A stretch of 64,000 nt of DNA from BRH-c25 sp035627615 (GTDB taxonomy: Bacteria > Bacillota > Clostridia > Lutisporales > Lutisporaceae). How positions within the stretch are numbered: position 1 is the first letter of the stretch; each line of letters starts with the position of its first letter. The notes beneath the pieces are model-generated. The model was not told the DNA's origin, searched no databases, and worked only from the letters and a program-made list of their open reading frames with translations. Position numbers and translations under genes: made by a program. Shown in pieces: positions 43,381-52,420 of the stretch. Where the stretch lies: contig DASPLL010000031.1 in NCBI GenBank assembly GCA_035627615.1, forward strand, positions 85,722 through 149,721. Reading direction: 5' to 3'.

Positions 43381-44565
43381 ATGGGAAAGGTAAAAAGAGT
43401 TCTGTATCTTTTGAAAGTCATAATCCTCACCGTATTGTTCTGTGCTGCCGTATATTTTGAGAATGCGCAGCAGCAGAGATTATCCGTGCTCATTGCCGTG
43501 TTCGGGCTTTATCTTGCAGTCGGCGTCGGCAGAAGCTTTCTTGGCCGTGAGGGCAATTTGTATTGCCTGTCCTTCATCATTGACATTGCATTGGTATTTA
43601 CTCTGGAGCATAATTCCAGATTGCTTATTAATTACTTCCTTCATTCCTTTTATATGATAATTCTGCTTGAAGCTACTCTTACCCTGGGTCTCAGAAGAGG
43701 ACTCGCGGTGGGTATGGTCACAGTCGTAATATCCCTTATAAAATATGTGTATCTGATCTATTATAAATTCAACCTTTCAAATGTTTCCCAACTGGCATTC
43801 TTCCTGATGATAAATGTGCTCATACTGGTAATAGCCGGCTTCGCGCAGCACAACAGGGAGGAGAGGGAGAGAAAGGATGTGCTGTATAAGGAGCTTCTGA
43901 ATGCCCATAGGCAGCTGAAGCAGTATACCGATGAAGTAAAACGCCTGAGCGTAGTGGAGGAGAGGAACCGTATAGCAAGGGATATACACGATACCCTGGG
44001 GCACAATATGACTGCCCTTATAATGCAGCTGCAGATGGCGGAGCATCTTCTCAAGGAGGATGTCCCGAAAGCTGAGGAGCTGCTTACGAATTCCGTCAGG
44101 ACAGCAAAGGACAGTCTTGCGGGCATCAGGGAGGTAGTGGAAACCCTGCGGGGGGCAGGTAATGTCCTTACCACGGCGGAGCCTCTGAAAAAGCTGGTTG
44201 GTGAGTTCTCAGCCAGGACAGGGGTGGAAATCGGACTTGAAATAAACGGTGAGGCTGCAGCTCAGGAGCCGGCGGTAAATATAGCTGTCTACCACATAAT
44301 ACAGGAAGCAATGACCAATGCTGTAAGGCACGGAAAGGCATCAAGGATATCTATCAGCCTTGATTATTCAAAAGCTGCCGTTACCTTCAGAGTAAAGGAT
44401 AATGGTCCGGGAGCAGGGACTGTGAAGGAAGGCTATGGTCTGAAGGGTATAAGGGAGAGAGTGGAAGCCTTTGGCGGGAAGGTCGAGTTCGGAACCTGCG
44501 AGGGCTTTTATATAAACGGCAAGTTATATTTGGAGGTAAATGATGATAAAAGTACTGTTGGTTGA
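43381..44565 (+). CDS. NarL-type sensor histidine kinase (HisKA_3)
   Basis: 394 residues. About six N-terminal membrane spans (residues 8-155) without an outer domain, a coiled linker, then EERNRIARDIHDTLGHNM (phospho-His in IHDTLGH) and the ATPase with EAMTNAVRHG and DNGPGAG. The layout resembles DesK/LiaS-type kinases that sense membrane state and control an adjacent exporter. It overlaps the response regulator gene by 23 bases. Confidence 0.9.
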   Translation: MGKVKRVLYLLKVIILTVLFCAAVYFENAQQQRLSVLIAVFGLYLAVGVGRSFLGREGNLYCLSFIIDIALVFTLEHNSRLLINYFLHSFYMIILLEATLTLGLRRGLAVGMVTVVISLIKYVYLIYYKFNLSNVSQLAFFLMINVLILVIAGFAQHNREERERKDVLYKELLNAHRQLKQYTDEVKRLSVVEERNRIARDIHDTLGHNMTALIMQLQMAEHLLKEDVPKAEELLTNSVRTAKDSLAGIREVVETLRGAGNVLTTAEPLKKLVGEFSARTGVEIGLEINGEAAAQEPAVNIAVYHIIQEAMTNAVRHGKASRISISLDYSKAAVTFRVKDNGPGAGTVKEGYGLKGIRERVEAFGGKVEFGTCEGFYINGKLYLEVNDDKSTVG

Positions 44566-45190
44566 TGATCAGGATATCCTGGTTGAGGGTCTCAAGCTGA
44601 TACTTGGGAAAGAAGAGGACATTCAGATATGCGGTACTGCAAATAACGGCAGGAAGGCTTATGAAGCATGCAAATGGAACCGTCCGGATGTGGTGCTGAT
44701 GGATATAAAGATGCCGGATATCAACGGGGTGGAAGCCACCAGGATGATAAAGAAGGACTTTCCTGAGGTCAGGATAATCGTCCTTACTACCTTCAATGAC
44801 GATGAGTACATATATGACGCCTTGAAGAACGGCGCCTCAGGCTACCTGCTTAAGGATGCCTCACCGGAAGAGATTGCAAAGGCGCTGCGGACAGTGCATA
44901 ATGGCGGCGCACTTTTACCTTCGGAGGTTGCCGTCAGGGTGCTGGACAAATTCTCAGAGCTGGCTAAAGGTAATCCGGATAAGCATTCGGATCCAAGAAA
45001 GGAGCTTCTTACTGAACGTGAGGCAGAAATATGCCGTCTTATCGCTGAAGGAAAGAATAACAAGGAGATAGCAGATGAATTATATCTAAGCGAAGGTACC
45101 GTGAAAAACCATATTACAAAAGTGCTTATAAAGCTCGACCTCCGCGACAGAACGCAGCTGGCGGTGTTTACAATAAAGAATGATGTTTAA
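44543..45190 (+). CDS. LuxR/NarL-family response regulator
   Basis: 215 residues. Receiver (VLLVDDQDIL, VLMDIKMPDING, LTTF, LLKDASP) and C-terminal HTH of LuxR type (LTEREAEICRLIAEGKNNKEIA). ATG 44543 is six bases after GGAGG; the tandem ATG 44540 is too close. With the kinase it probably controls the lipoprotein/ABC exporter genes downstream. Confidence 0.92.
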   Translation: MIKVLLVDDQDILVEGLKLILGKEEDIQICGTANNGRKAYEACKWNRPDVVLMDIKMPDINGVEATRMIKKDFPEVRIIVLTTFNDDEYIYDALKNGASGYLLKDASPEEIAKALRTVHNGGALLPSEVAVRVLDKFSELAKGNPDKHSDPRKELLTEREAEICRLIAEGKNNKEIADELYLSEGTVKNHITKVLIKLDLRDRTQLAVFTIKNDV

Positions 45191-45202
45191 TGTTGTGACA
45201 TT

Positions 45203-45313
45203 CCAGGTTCGGGGTACGAGGTGCTGGGTCCGGGGGGAACGGATAATACGTACCTGGACCCATAAGGAATACCTGATCTTCCTCGTACCTCGAACCTCGC
45301 ACCCCGTACCTGG
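45203..45313. repeat. Imperfect palindromic GC-rich element
   Basis: The stretch begins TTCCAGGT (45201-45208) and ends ACCTGGAA (45308-45315), with internal GGTACGAGGTG and CCTCGTACCTCG blocks that can pair, as in REP/MITE-like elements. Its GC content is well above that of nearby gaps. It lies between the response regulator and a terminator. Confidence 0.6.
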
Positions 45314-45340
45314 AAGATTGCTTTGCAATCTTCCTTTTTT
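45312..45340 (+). terminator. Terminator after the two-component genes
   Basis: GGAAGATTGC (45312-45321) pairs with GCAATCTTCC (45325-45334), three-base loop, six T. It shares bases with the end of the palindromic element. Confidence 0.88.
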
Positions 45341-45447
45341 GTGCAAAAAGTCATGGGGTAAACTGCATAATATGTGATTTAAGATACAGGAAATGCAGCA
45401 AGGTAATATGTAGAATGATACTGCAAGATAAATTTGGAGGGATTTGG

Positions 45448-46467
45448 ATGAAAAAAATAATAATAGCAGTAATTGCATTGCTGCTGGCAGTGTCGCTTGC
45501 AGGCTGTATTCCGGATAGTCTCGGTGAATATAAAAAGGCAGTGGAAAAAACAGAGCAGATAAAAAAGGGCCGGACAACGGGAGAATATGCGGTAGTGATG
45601 GATTTCAACACTGAAGGGATGACTGAAGAGCAGATCAGAGAATTGAATTATTTCAGAAATGTGGAGGGAAGCTTTGATGCTGTCAGTGATGATGAGGCAG
45701 GGAAGGGAATTTTAAGAAACTATCTGAGTCTTGGAGGATTGGGCTTTGATTTCGACCTGTTCATTAATGGAGATGAAGTGTTCATGAAGCTGCCTGTCAT
45801 AGGAAAATACCTGAGGATCGATGAACTACAGGCCTCTATGAAGAAAGAGCAGGATGGTCAGGACATGGAGCTGATCTCCGGGGAGTCACAGGAGGAAATC
45901 GGTGCGAAATGGCTTGGGCTGCTTAAGAAGGAAGATATTTTCAAGGGCAGGGATATAGTGCTCACCACTCCTGATGGGGAGGTAAAGACCACAGAGTACA
46001 CTATAAAGCTTAAGGATGAGCAGATAAAAAGTCTTGCAGCAGATGTGGCCGACATATTGTTAAAGGATGAAAAGCTTAGAGAGAATTTTGAAAAATACGC
46101 AAAGAAGGATGGTGTACCACTAAAGGATAAAGACATTGAAGAGATCCTCGCCGGATTTAAGGAGGATATTAAGAACTACACTGTTGAAAACTTCAGCTAT
46201 ATTGCCTATGTGGATATTGACGGGTATATAGTCAATAAAATGATTGAACTGTCACTGAAGATTGAAAACGTGGAACTGAAGGTCAGTGATGAAAAGCGGG
46301 GCATTCTGACCGGGGTAAGCTACAAGCTGGACATAAAGAACTGGGATATCAACAAGGAGCAGAAATTTGAATTCCCTGTACTGACTGAGGATAATACGTT
46401 GGAAATGAATCAGATGGATGAGAACATGCCTTTCATGATCGAAGACCTGATGGATAATAAGGATTAA
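45448..46467 (+). CDS. Lipoprotein of unknown function
   Basis: 339 residues. Lipobox LAGC at residues 17-20, so it is lipid-anchored outside. The rest has a beta-rich pattern with repeated lysine-rich helices, resembling LppX/LolA-like or DUF6612-like clostridial lipoproteins, but I cannot assign one. GGAGGG precedes the ATG by six bases. It sits just before an ABC exporter and may be its extracytoplasmic partner. Confidence 0.75.
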   Translation: MKKIIIAVIALLLAVSLAGCIPDSLGEYKKAVEKTEQIKKGRTTGEYAVVMDFNTEGMTEEQIRELNYFRNVEGSFDAVSDDEAGKGILRNYLSLGGLGFDFDLFINGDEVFMKLPVIGKYLRIDELQASMKKEQDGQDMELISGESQEEIGAKWLGLLKKEDIFKGRDIVLTTPDGEVKTTEYTIKLKDEQIKSLAADVADILLKDEKLRENFEKYAKKDGVPLKDKDIEEILAGFKEDIKNYTVENFSYIAYVDIDGYIVNKMIELSLKIENVELKVSDEKRGILTGVSYKLDIKNWDINKEQKFEFPVLTEDNTLEMNQMDENMPFMIEDLMDNKD

Positions 46468-46479
46468 AGGGTGATTGAT

Positions 46480-47415
46480 ATGACATTGTTAAAGGTAGAT
46501 AATCTGCATAAAAGCTTTGGAAAGACAAAAGCAGTGGATGGAATCAGCTTCCAGGTGGAGAAAGGGGAAGTGTTCGGTCTGCTTGGTCCCAATGGAGCCG
46601 GAAAGTCCACTACTATTTCTATGATTTCCACTCTAATACCTCCTGCAAAAGGTGAGATACTGTATGAGGACAGGAACATATCGGCAGAGCCGAAGTCTAT
46701 AAGACAGAAGCTGGGGATCGTGCCCCAGGATATAGCGCTTTATCCTACTCTGACAGGCTATGAAAATCTGGGCTTTTGGGGAAGCATGTATGGACTTAAG
46801 GGAGCAGACCTGAAAATAAGAATGGAGGAAGTGGCTGAAATAATAGGCCTTAACGGCCGTTTGAAGGATAAGGTGCAGAAGTATTCCGGTGGCATGAAAA
46901 GGAGACTCAATATAGGGGCGGCCTTACTGCACAAGCCGGAGCTGCTGATAATGGATGAACCGACGGTAGGCATAGACCCTCAGTCAAGGAACCATATACT
47001 GGATACGGTACTGGAGCTTAACAGGCAGGGAATGACCATAATATACACCAGCCACTACATGGAAGAGGTGGAGTACCTATGCAGCCGCATATGCATTATG
47101 GATCAGGGGAGGATAATAGCCTCCGGCACAAAGGATGAACTAGTGGAGCTTATCAAAGGGCAGACTCAGATCAGCCTGAAGCTTGATAAGCCGGATAAAG
47201 GCGTACTTGAGATGCTCAGGTCCATAAATGGAGTGGCCGGGGTTGAGCTTGTAATGGATGAAATAGCAGTATCCGGTGAAAACGTTGATATGGTGCTTGC
47301 GGACATTATTGCCAGAGTAACTGAATACGGAAAGCGCATATCATCAATCGATGTCAAAAAGCCGAATCTTGAAGCAGTTTTCCTTCACCTGACGGGAAAG
47401 GCTTTGAGGGATTGA
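46480..47415 (+). CDS. ABC transporter ATP-binding protein
   Basis: 311 residues: Walker A GPNGAGKST, signature KYSGGMKRRL, Walker B LLIMDEPTVGID, then a C-terminal DUF4162-like tail. It belongs to the ABC-2 (DrrA-like) drug/lipid exporter type. ATG 46480 is preceded by AAAGGGTG. Confidence 0.95.
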   Translation: MTLLKVDNLHKSFGKTKAVDGISFQVEKGEVFGLLGPNGAGKSTTISMISTLIPPAKGEILYEDRNISAEPKSIRQKLGIVPQDIALYPTLTGYENLGFWGSMYGLKGADLKIRMEEVAEIIGLNGRLKDKVQKYSGGMKRRLNIGAALLHKPELLIMDEPTVGIDPQSRNHILDTVLELNRQGMTIIYTSHYMEEVEYLCSRICIMDQGRIIASGTKDELVELIKGQTQISLKLDKPDKGVLEMLRSINGVAGVELVMDEIAVSGENVDMVLADIIARVTEYGKRISSIDVKKPNLEAVFLHLTGKALRD

Positions 47416-47426
47416 GGAGTATGGGT

Positions 47427-48818
47427 ATGAAGATTATAAGAATTATATTGAAGGACTTTAAGACCGTACTTAGTGATAAAAAGGCTCTGGCGATAATCCT
47501 GCTCATGCCCATTGTACTTATGGTAATATTGAATTTTGGTATGAGAGGAGTATTCATGATCGGAGACTTTGGAGACATGTCCAGGATAAATATAGCTGTT
47601 GTGAAGCAGTATGATAAGACTGAAGACATCCGGAGGTTTGACAGGACCTTAAGCAGCGGCATTCTCTCCCGGGAGTTGGATAAGGAGACCGTGGAGGAGC
47701 TGAGAAAGAACAGTGAAGATGTCGACCCTGAGGAAATATTTCTTGGGGATTTCCTGGGCAGTGAAGAAGTAGCAAAAATTATAGAATACAGGGTGGAGGA
47801 AGAAGGCAAAGCCGTTGAACTGCTGAACAGCGGAGCGGTTTCTGCAGTGGTGCTTCTCCCTGATAATTTCATATACGATATGAAGGTAAATATCTTAATG
47901 CCTTTCAGGAACAAGGTGGATATCAGAGTGCTGACACACCCTGACAGAAGTATAAACGGCCAGGTGGTACAGAGTATTGTGGAAGCTTATTCTGATGCAA
48001 TGTCTTCAGTAATAATAGGCAAAAATGTGCTTATGGAGGCTGCAATGGAGCATGATCTCGGGGATGACGGCTTCAAAGGCATGAAGGAGGCAATGGAGGA
48101 AATAAGCAGGGCTATGGAGGGCATCAGGGTAGATATTGATAATGTAGCATTAGAGGGCAGGAAGAATATTTCCAGTGCTGACTATTACGCTGTGGCTATG
48201 ATGACGATGTTCATACTTTTTGCTGCCGGTCATGGGGGAAGGATGCTCCTGGAGGAAAAGGAGAACATGACCTACCAAAGGATGATAGCAGCCGGTACGC
48301 CCGGACTTGGGATTCTTACAGGAAAATTCTTCACAGTGTTTTTGATTGCACTGCTCCAGATAAGCATAATGATAACCTTCTCCCATTATGTCCTGAAGGT
48401 TCAGTGGGGTGGTGCATTGCCGGTCATGCTGATAAGCCTGGCTAGTGCATTTTCTGTAGCTGGAGTCGGCAGCGCCCTGGCTGCTGCGACCTTTAAGGCA
48501 GGCAATTACAAAATGGCAAATATTTTTGAGACAGGTGTCATACAGACAATGGCGCTCCTGGGAGGAAGCTTCTTCCCGGTAGATATTCTGCCGTCAGTAT
48601 TTCAAAAGCTCAGCTTCCTGTCACTGAACGGAACAGCTCTAAAGGCCTATCTGAAGATTATGATGGGTTATGGAATGGAAGATGTAATCGGGTATATAGG
48701 CGTATTGACAGCCACCGGAGCTTTGTTAATGGTACTTTCGGCGCTGATACTCGGAGGAAAGGGGGAAGCAGCAGATGTTAAATATAATAAGATTAAGGCT
48801 GTTAAGGCTCAGGGATGA
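47427..48818 (+). CDS. ABC-2 type permease subunit 1
   Basis: 463 residues. One N-terminal span, a long outer domain (residues 40-250), then about five spans: the ABC-2 exporter layout. ATG 47427 has GAGGAG seven bases before it. It overlaps the next permease by 44 bases. Together with the ATPase it would export a lipid, peptide or drug. Confidence 0.9.
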   Translation: MKIIRIILKDFKTVLSDKKALAIILLMPIVLMVILNFGMRGVFMIGDFGDMSRINIAVVKQYDKTEDIRRFDRTLSSGILSRELDKETVEELRKNSEDVDPEEIFLGDFLGSEEVAKIIEYRVEEEGKAVELLNSGAVSAVVLLPDNFIYDMKVNILMPFRNKVDIRVLTHPDRSINGQVVQSIVEAYSDAMSSVIIGKNVLMEAAMEHDLGDDGFKGMKEAMEEISRAMEGIRVDIDNVALEGRKNISSADYYAVAMMTMFILFAAGHGGRMLLEEKENMTYQRMIAAGTPGLGILTGKFFTVFLIALLQISIMITFSHYVLKVQWGGALPVMLISLASAFSVAGVGSALAAATFKAGNYKMANIFETGVIQTMALLGGSFFPVDILPSVFQKLSFLSLNGTALKAYLKIMMGYGMEDVIGYIGVLTATGALLMVLSALILGGKGEAADVKYNKIKAVKAQG

Positions 48819-49947
48819 TTTTATCGTAGTTGTACTTATGACTGCCATGACCTTCGGGTTTACAGCATTATTCGGCGCTTCCTTCGGCGATTTCAGGCCG
48901 GCAGTACTTATAGTGGATGAGGATAAGACCAGCTATTCTGAGATCTTCATCAATGAGCTTAAGAGCAACAACAGCTTCAGCTTCGCTGATTCAGATATGA
49001 AAAATGCGGTGCCGGAGGTGGAGGAAGGGGATGTGCTGACCGCCCTTGTCATACGGAAGGGCTTTGATGAGGATATAAAAAATGGGAAAAAGGTATCCCT
49101 GAGCTTAATGAAGGTCAAGGACGATACATTGATACTGACCCTTCAGAAGCTGGTGTCGGGTATAGCACGGAAGATGGCCGGGGGTGTGAGGATAGCGGAT
49201 ATCACATCGGATTTCGTACTTTCCAGGAAGCCTGAAGCCGACAGGCAGGCAGCAACGGCATCGGCATACCGCAGTGTAATGGATGCGTGGAAATACAAGG
49301 AACCTATGGAAGTGACCGGAGCTATCGTTAAGACAGGAGCATACAGTGGCTATGACAGCAGGAAGCATTCGATGATCGGTTTTTCGGTATTTTTCTCAAT
49401 GTACACCATGGTATTCGGGATAGGTACGATACTTAGCGACAAGCAGTACAGAACCTGGCAGAGGATGCTGGTGTCACCCGTATCCAGGGCTTCCATACTG
49501 GGAGGCAGCATGGTGGTGGCATATCTTACGGGAGCCATTCAGACAGGGATACTTATATTGGGAGGCAAGTATTTTCTTGGAGTGGATTGGGGCAGCAGCA
49601 TAACGGGAGTGCTCATGGTGGCAGCGGCATTTGTATTTGCGGTGACTTCCCTGGGCTTGATGATGTCCGGGCTGGTAAAGACCCATGCACAGCTTTCCGC
49701 AGTCACTCCGGTGGTGCTTACCAGTACCGCGATGCTTGGAGGCTGCATGTGGCCGCTGGAGATAGTCAATAACAAGGTGTTGCTTTTCCTCGCAGAGCTT
49801 ACCCCGCAGAAATGGGCGGTACAGGGAATGGAAAGCATAGCAAGCAAGGGCATGGGCTTCGAAGCGGCGGTATTTCCGACCCTTGTGCTTCTGGCGATGG
49901 GTACGCTGTTTTTCGCTGCGGGAGTTAAAGTGATGAGGTTTGAATAG
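48775..49947 (+). CDS. ABC-2 type permease subunit 2
   Basis: 390 residues with the same layout: N-terminal span, outer domain to about residue 195, and a cluster of five or six spans. GGAGG lies inside the preceding gene's end. The last ~50 codons recur, decayed, at 51905-52056, evidence of a past segmental duplication with the tRNA. Confidence 0.9.
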   Translation: MLNIIRLRLLRLRDDFIVVVLMTAMTFGFTALFGASFGDFRPAVLIVDEDKTSYSEIFINELKSNNSFSFADSDMKNAVPEVEEGDVLTALVIRKGFDEDIKNGKKVSLSLMKVKDDTLILTLQKLVSGIARKMAGGVRIADITSDFVLSRKPEADRQAATASAYRSVMDAWKYKEPMEVTGAIVKTGAYSGYDSRKHSMIGFSVFFSMYTMVFGIGTILSDKQYRTWQRMLVSPVSRASILGGSMVVAYLTGAIQTGILILGGKYFLGVDWGSSITGVLMVAAAFVFAVTSLGLMMSGLVKTHAQLSAVTPVVLTSTAMLGGCMWPLEIVNNKVLLFLAELTPQKWAVQGMESIASKGMGFEAAVFPTLVLLAMGTLFFAAGVKVMRFE

Positions 49948-50123
49948 AAATTTAATGGGACAAAATCAGAAATTTGTTGTATAAAAAGCATTATGTGGGG
50001 GATTAACTCAGCTGGCCAGAGTGCCATCGTCACAAGGTGGAAGTAGCAGGTTCGAGCTCCGTATCCCCCACCATAATGAAAGTAACATTTTGTCCCTTGT
50101 GTTGAGTGGTGGAATGTTTTTTT
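49795..50123 (+). repeat. Duplicated segment, copy A (permease 3' end + tRNA-Val + flank)
   Basis: The last ~50 codons of the permease, the spacer, tRNA-Val and about 45 bases downstream recur in the same order at 51905-52354. The two copies differ at many positions and the second spacer is longer, so the duplication is not recent. Confidence 0.85.
49997..50073 (+). tRNA. tRNA-Val (anticodon CAC), copy A
   Basis: Acceptor GGGGGAT/ATCCCCC with encoded CCA, D-stem ACTC/GAGT, anticodon stem CCATC/GGTGG with loop GTCACAA (anticodon CAC). Three bases differ from copy B: C/T in the D-loop, A/C before the T-arm and T/C in the T-arm. The T-stem here pairs worse, so this copy may be decaying. Confidence 0.85.
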
Positions 50124-50250
50124 ATATTTATATGCGGTGCTCTTTAATCATAAAAGCTTTGTCTTTCAGATAGTATGTATAATTGATTTTGTTCTCCTTA
50201 TCGGTATCAATCCGGGAAAGGGGTAAGTAGTTTCAGAGCTTTCCTGGCAC

Positions 50251-51423
50251 TTAAGGTTTTCTTATTGTCCAAAGCTTATAAAACAATACAGTTCCCACCA
50301 GAAACACAATTCCAGTAAAATAAAAAGTGTTGTTAATTCCAAAAATATCGGCAATCCAACCTAATACTAAATACCCAACTATTGTACCGGCACTATTCGC
50401 AGAATTCAAAAAGCCCATAGTGTTACACATACCGAGTTTTTTTCCCAAAACAGCTGACAATGCAGTAGATGTCGCCAGATTTAATGCTGTAAATATACCT
50501 AAAACAGCAATTAGAACTGCAATCCCCCATATGCTTTTTACCAAAGGAAGAAATAGAACCAATATAGAGGTTAATAAACCGGATGCAACCGTAAGTTTGA
50601 ATTTATTACACCGGTCTACAAAATGTCCTAAAGGAACTTGTGTTATACCAATAACTATATTGTTAAGAGCGATAAGAAGACCAATTAATCCCATACTAAG
50701 ATTATATGACAATGCAAGCAGTGTAAACGATGCACCGAGTAGTGCTATTAATATCGCAGTTACTATATTGATACAGCTTAATGCTAAAAGTTTATTATTG
50801 TTCAAAAGCTCCCTTAAGTTGTTTCCTTTATCAGTATTTCTAATCTCCGATGTAGTAGCTTTATTGAAAGTTTTGCTAAAATCGTTTTTAGTAAATGCTA
50901 AAATAATAATGAGGGAGGATAATGCTAGAATAAGAAAAGTTAAGAAAGCATGTCTAATCCCGTATTTATCATAGATTAGTCCACCGACGAAAGGACCGGA
51001 TGCACTTGCAACGAACAGAATTGTATTGTAAATGCCCATAAAACGTCCTTCTTGTCCAGCGGGGCTGATTTCACCTATGTAAGCCATAGCCATTGGAAAC
51101 ATCATTGCCGAAGCAATACCATTAAGCAACCTTGCTGCAAGTAATGACGGAATATTCCAGGATATCCAATATGCAAATGCGATAAATGGATATAATATAA
51201 GGCTATATGTAAGTATCGTTTTCGCCCCTCGTTTTTGGGATATGCGCCCTATTGGAGTACCGAATAGCAACCGAACCACATACAAGCAGCTATAAATTAT
51301 TCCGATTGATATACTTGTGCCACCCTGTGTTTTTATAAATGGAACAAGTAATGTACCTGATAAATAAGTTCCAAAGATTACTAAAAATACTGCTGTACAT
51401 ACAAAGAAGAATTCTTTCCTCAT
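50251..51423 (-). CDS. MFS transporter
   Basis: 390 residues with about 12 membrane spans; the MFS loop motif FGTPIGRISQKRGAKT lies between spans 2 and 3. The nucleotide composition is visibly richer in A and T than the neighbouring genes, and it is the only gene between the duplicated tRNA-Val segments, so it may have been acquired. Probably a drug or small-molecule efflux pump of the SetA/YbfB-like or DHA1 type. No regulator nearby. Confidence 0.9.
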   Translation of the reverse strand: MRKEFFFVCTAVFLVIFGTYLSGTLLVPFIKTQGGTSISIGIIYSCLYVVRLLFGTPIGRISQKRGAKTILTYSLILYPFIAFAYWISWNIPSLLAARLLNGIASAMMFPMAMAYIGEISPAGQEGRFMGIYNTILFVASASGPFVGGLIYDKYGIRHAFLTFLILALSSLIIILAFTKNDFSKTFNKATTSEIRNTDKGNNLRELLNNNKLLALSCINIVTAILIALLGASFTLLALSYNLSMGLIGLLIALNNIVIGITQVPLGHFVDRCNKFKLTVASGLLTSILVLFLPLVKSIWGIAVLIAVLGIFTALNLATSTALSAVLGKKLGMCNTMGFLNSANSAGTIVGYLVLGWIADIFGINNTFYFTGIVFLVGTVLFYKLWTIRKP

Positions 51424-51748
51424 AAAAATACACCTATATGTTTCGCACTAAACATTTTACATTGAATTCAAATAGCGCAATACATTTTCCTTTTCACATG
51501 TTCTATGGTGTCAGGGAAGCTCCGAAAAATATGGGTTTCTGGAGCTTCAAATTTCGGAATATGGTGCCAAGGAAACCTCCGAAAAACTAATGCTTTAGTA
51601 TAAATATAGCAAACAAAAAATAATTATTCAATCATAGGATTTAGGGTAACTTAATCCCATTTGCATTCCCATAAAATGCTTCGGTTCCAACGCTCAATAT
51701 GGTATACTGAAAGCATGTGAAGTGTTGAGAATATGGAGGTTGAGCGTT

Positions 51749-51893
51749 GTGTCAGGAAAGAACAATCCACAAATTGATGTATTTGCTCATATGATATTTG
51801 ATAGGTAGAACATCTGAAGAACCGGTAATGATGCTTAAAATCTGTCTGTTGGAATTCCTATACACTATTCAGATAAAAAGCAAAAAGAACCAT
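51749..51893 (+). mobile_element. IS1182-like transposase remnant
   Basis: GTG 51749 begins SGKNNPQIDVFAHMIFDR, the N-terminus of IS1182-type transposases, then stops (51806-51808). In another frame EEPVMMLKICLLEFLYT (51816-51866) matches the conserved next region. The rest is gone; the element is dead. An imperfect repeat of GGTGTCAGGGAAGCTCCGAA lies before it (51508 and 51550 regions). Confidence 0.65.
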
Positions 51894-51904
51894 CCCGGAT
51901 GCTT

Positions 51905-52056
51905 GAGCTTACCCCACAGAAACGGGCGGTGCAGGGAATGGAAAGCATAGCGGCTAAAGGCATGGGCTTCGAAGCGGCGATAATCCCTACCCTTGTGCTT
52001 CTGGCGATGGGTATGCTGTTTTTACTGCCGGAGTAAAGGTTATGAAGTTTGAATAA
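51905..52056 (+). pseudogene. Duplicated 3' fragment of the ABC-2 permease
   Basis: About 150 bases match the last part of the permease gene ending at 49947 (PQK.AVQGMESIA..GMGFEAA), but a base change near 52022 shifts the frame to a stop. No start or upstream part is present. Confidence 0.85.
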
Positions 52057-52226
52057 GATTTTACGGTGAAAACCAAAAAAAATAATGGATAATGTTTACA
52101 AGCAGAGTTATAATATATATGAGCCTCATAGCAGGAAGAAGTTCTTATCCTATAGAGGCACAACAGCAAGGAAATGCTTTTCTACACATGAAAATCAGAA
52201 ACTTGTTATGTTAAAAAGCATTATGT

Positions 52227-52303
52227 GGGGGATTAACTCAGCTGGTCAGAGTGCCATCGTCACAAGGTGGAAGTCGCAGGTTCGAGCCCCGTATCCCCCA
52301 CCA
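52227..52303 (+). tRNA. tRNA-Val (anticodon CAC), copy B
   Basis: The same cloverleaf as copy A but with C in the variable position before the T-arm and a better-paired T-stem (GCAGG with CCCGT, one mismatch). This is probably the functional copy. Confidence 0.9.
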
Positions 52304-52420
52304 TATTGAAAATAACATTTTGCCTCTTGTGTTGAGGGGTGAAATGTTTTTTTTAGGAAAGTATGTTATATATCGTGAAAAAGATTAATCAATACAAAGA
52401 ACATTAAAGGAGGAAACCGG

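Larger units (their letters stand above)
51905..52354 (+). repeat. Duplicated segment, copy B
   Basis: Second copy of the permease 3' end, tRNA-Val and flank (see copy A, 49795-50123). The spacer before the tRNA is about 120 bases longer than in copy A. Confidence 0.85.

Noticed and set aside
49997..50073. Reading the tRNA as tRNA-Asp (anticodon GTC)
   Set aside because: Placing GTC as anticodon breaks the anticodon stem; the CCATC/GGTGG stem forces CAC and tRNA-Val.
49795..52354. Prophage or integrative element inserted in tRNA-Val
   Set aside because: There is no integrase and the repeat includes permease coding sequence and flanks with much divergence, unlike att sites.
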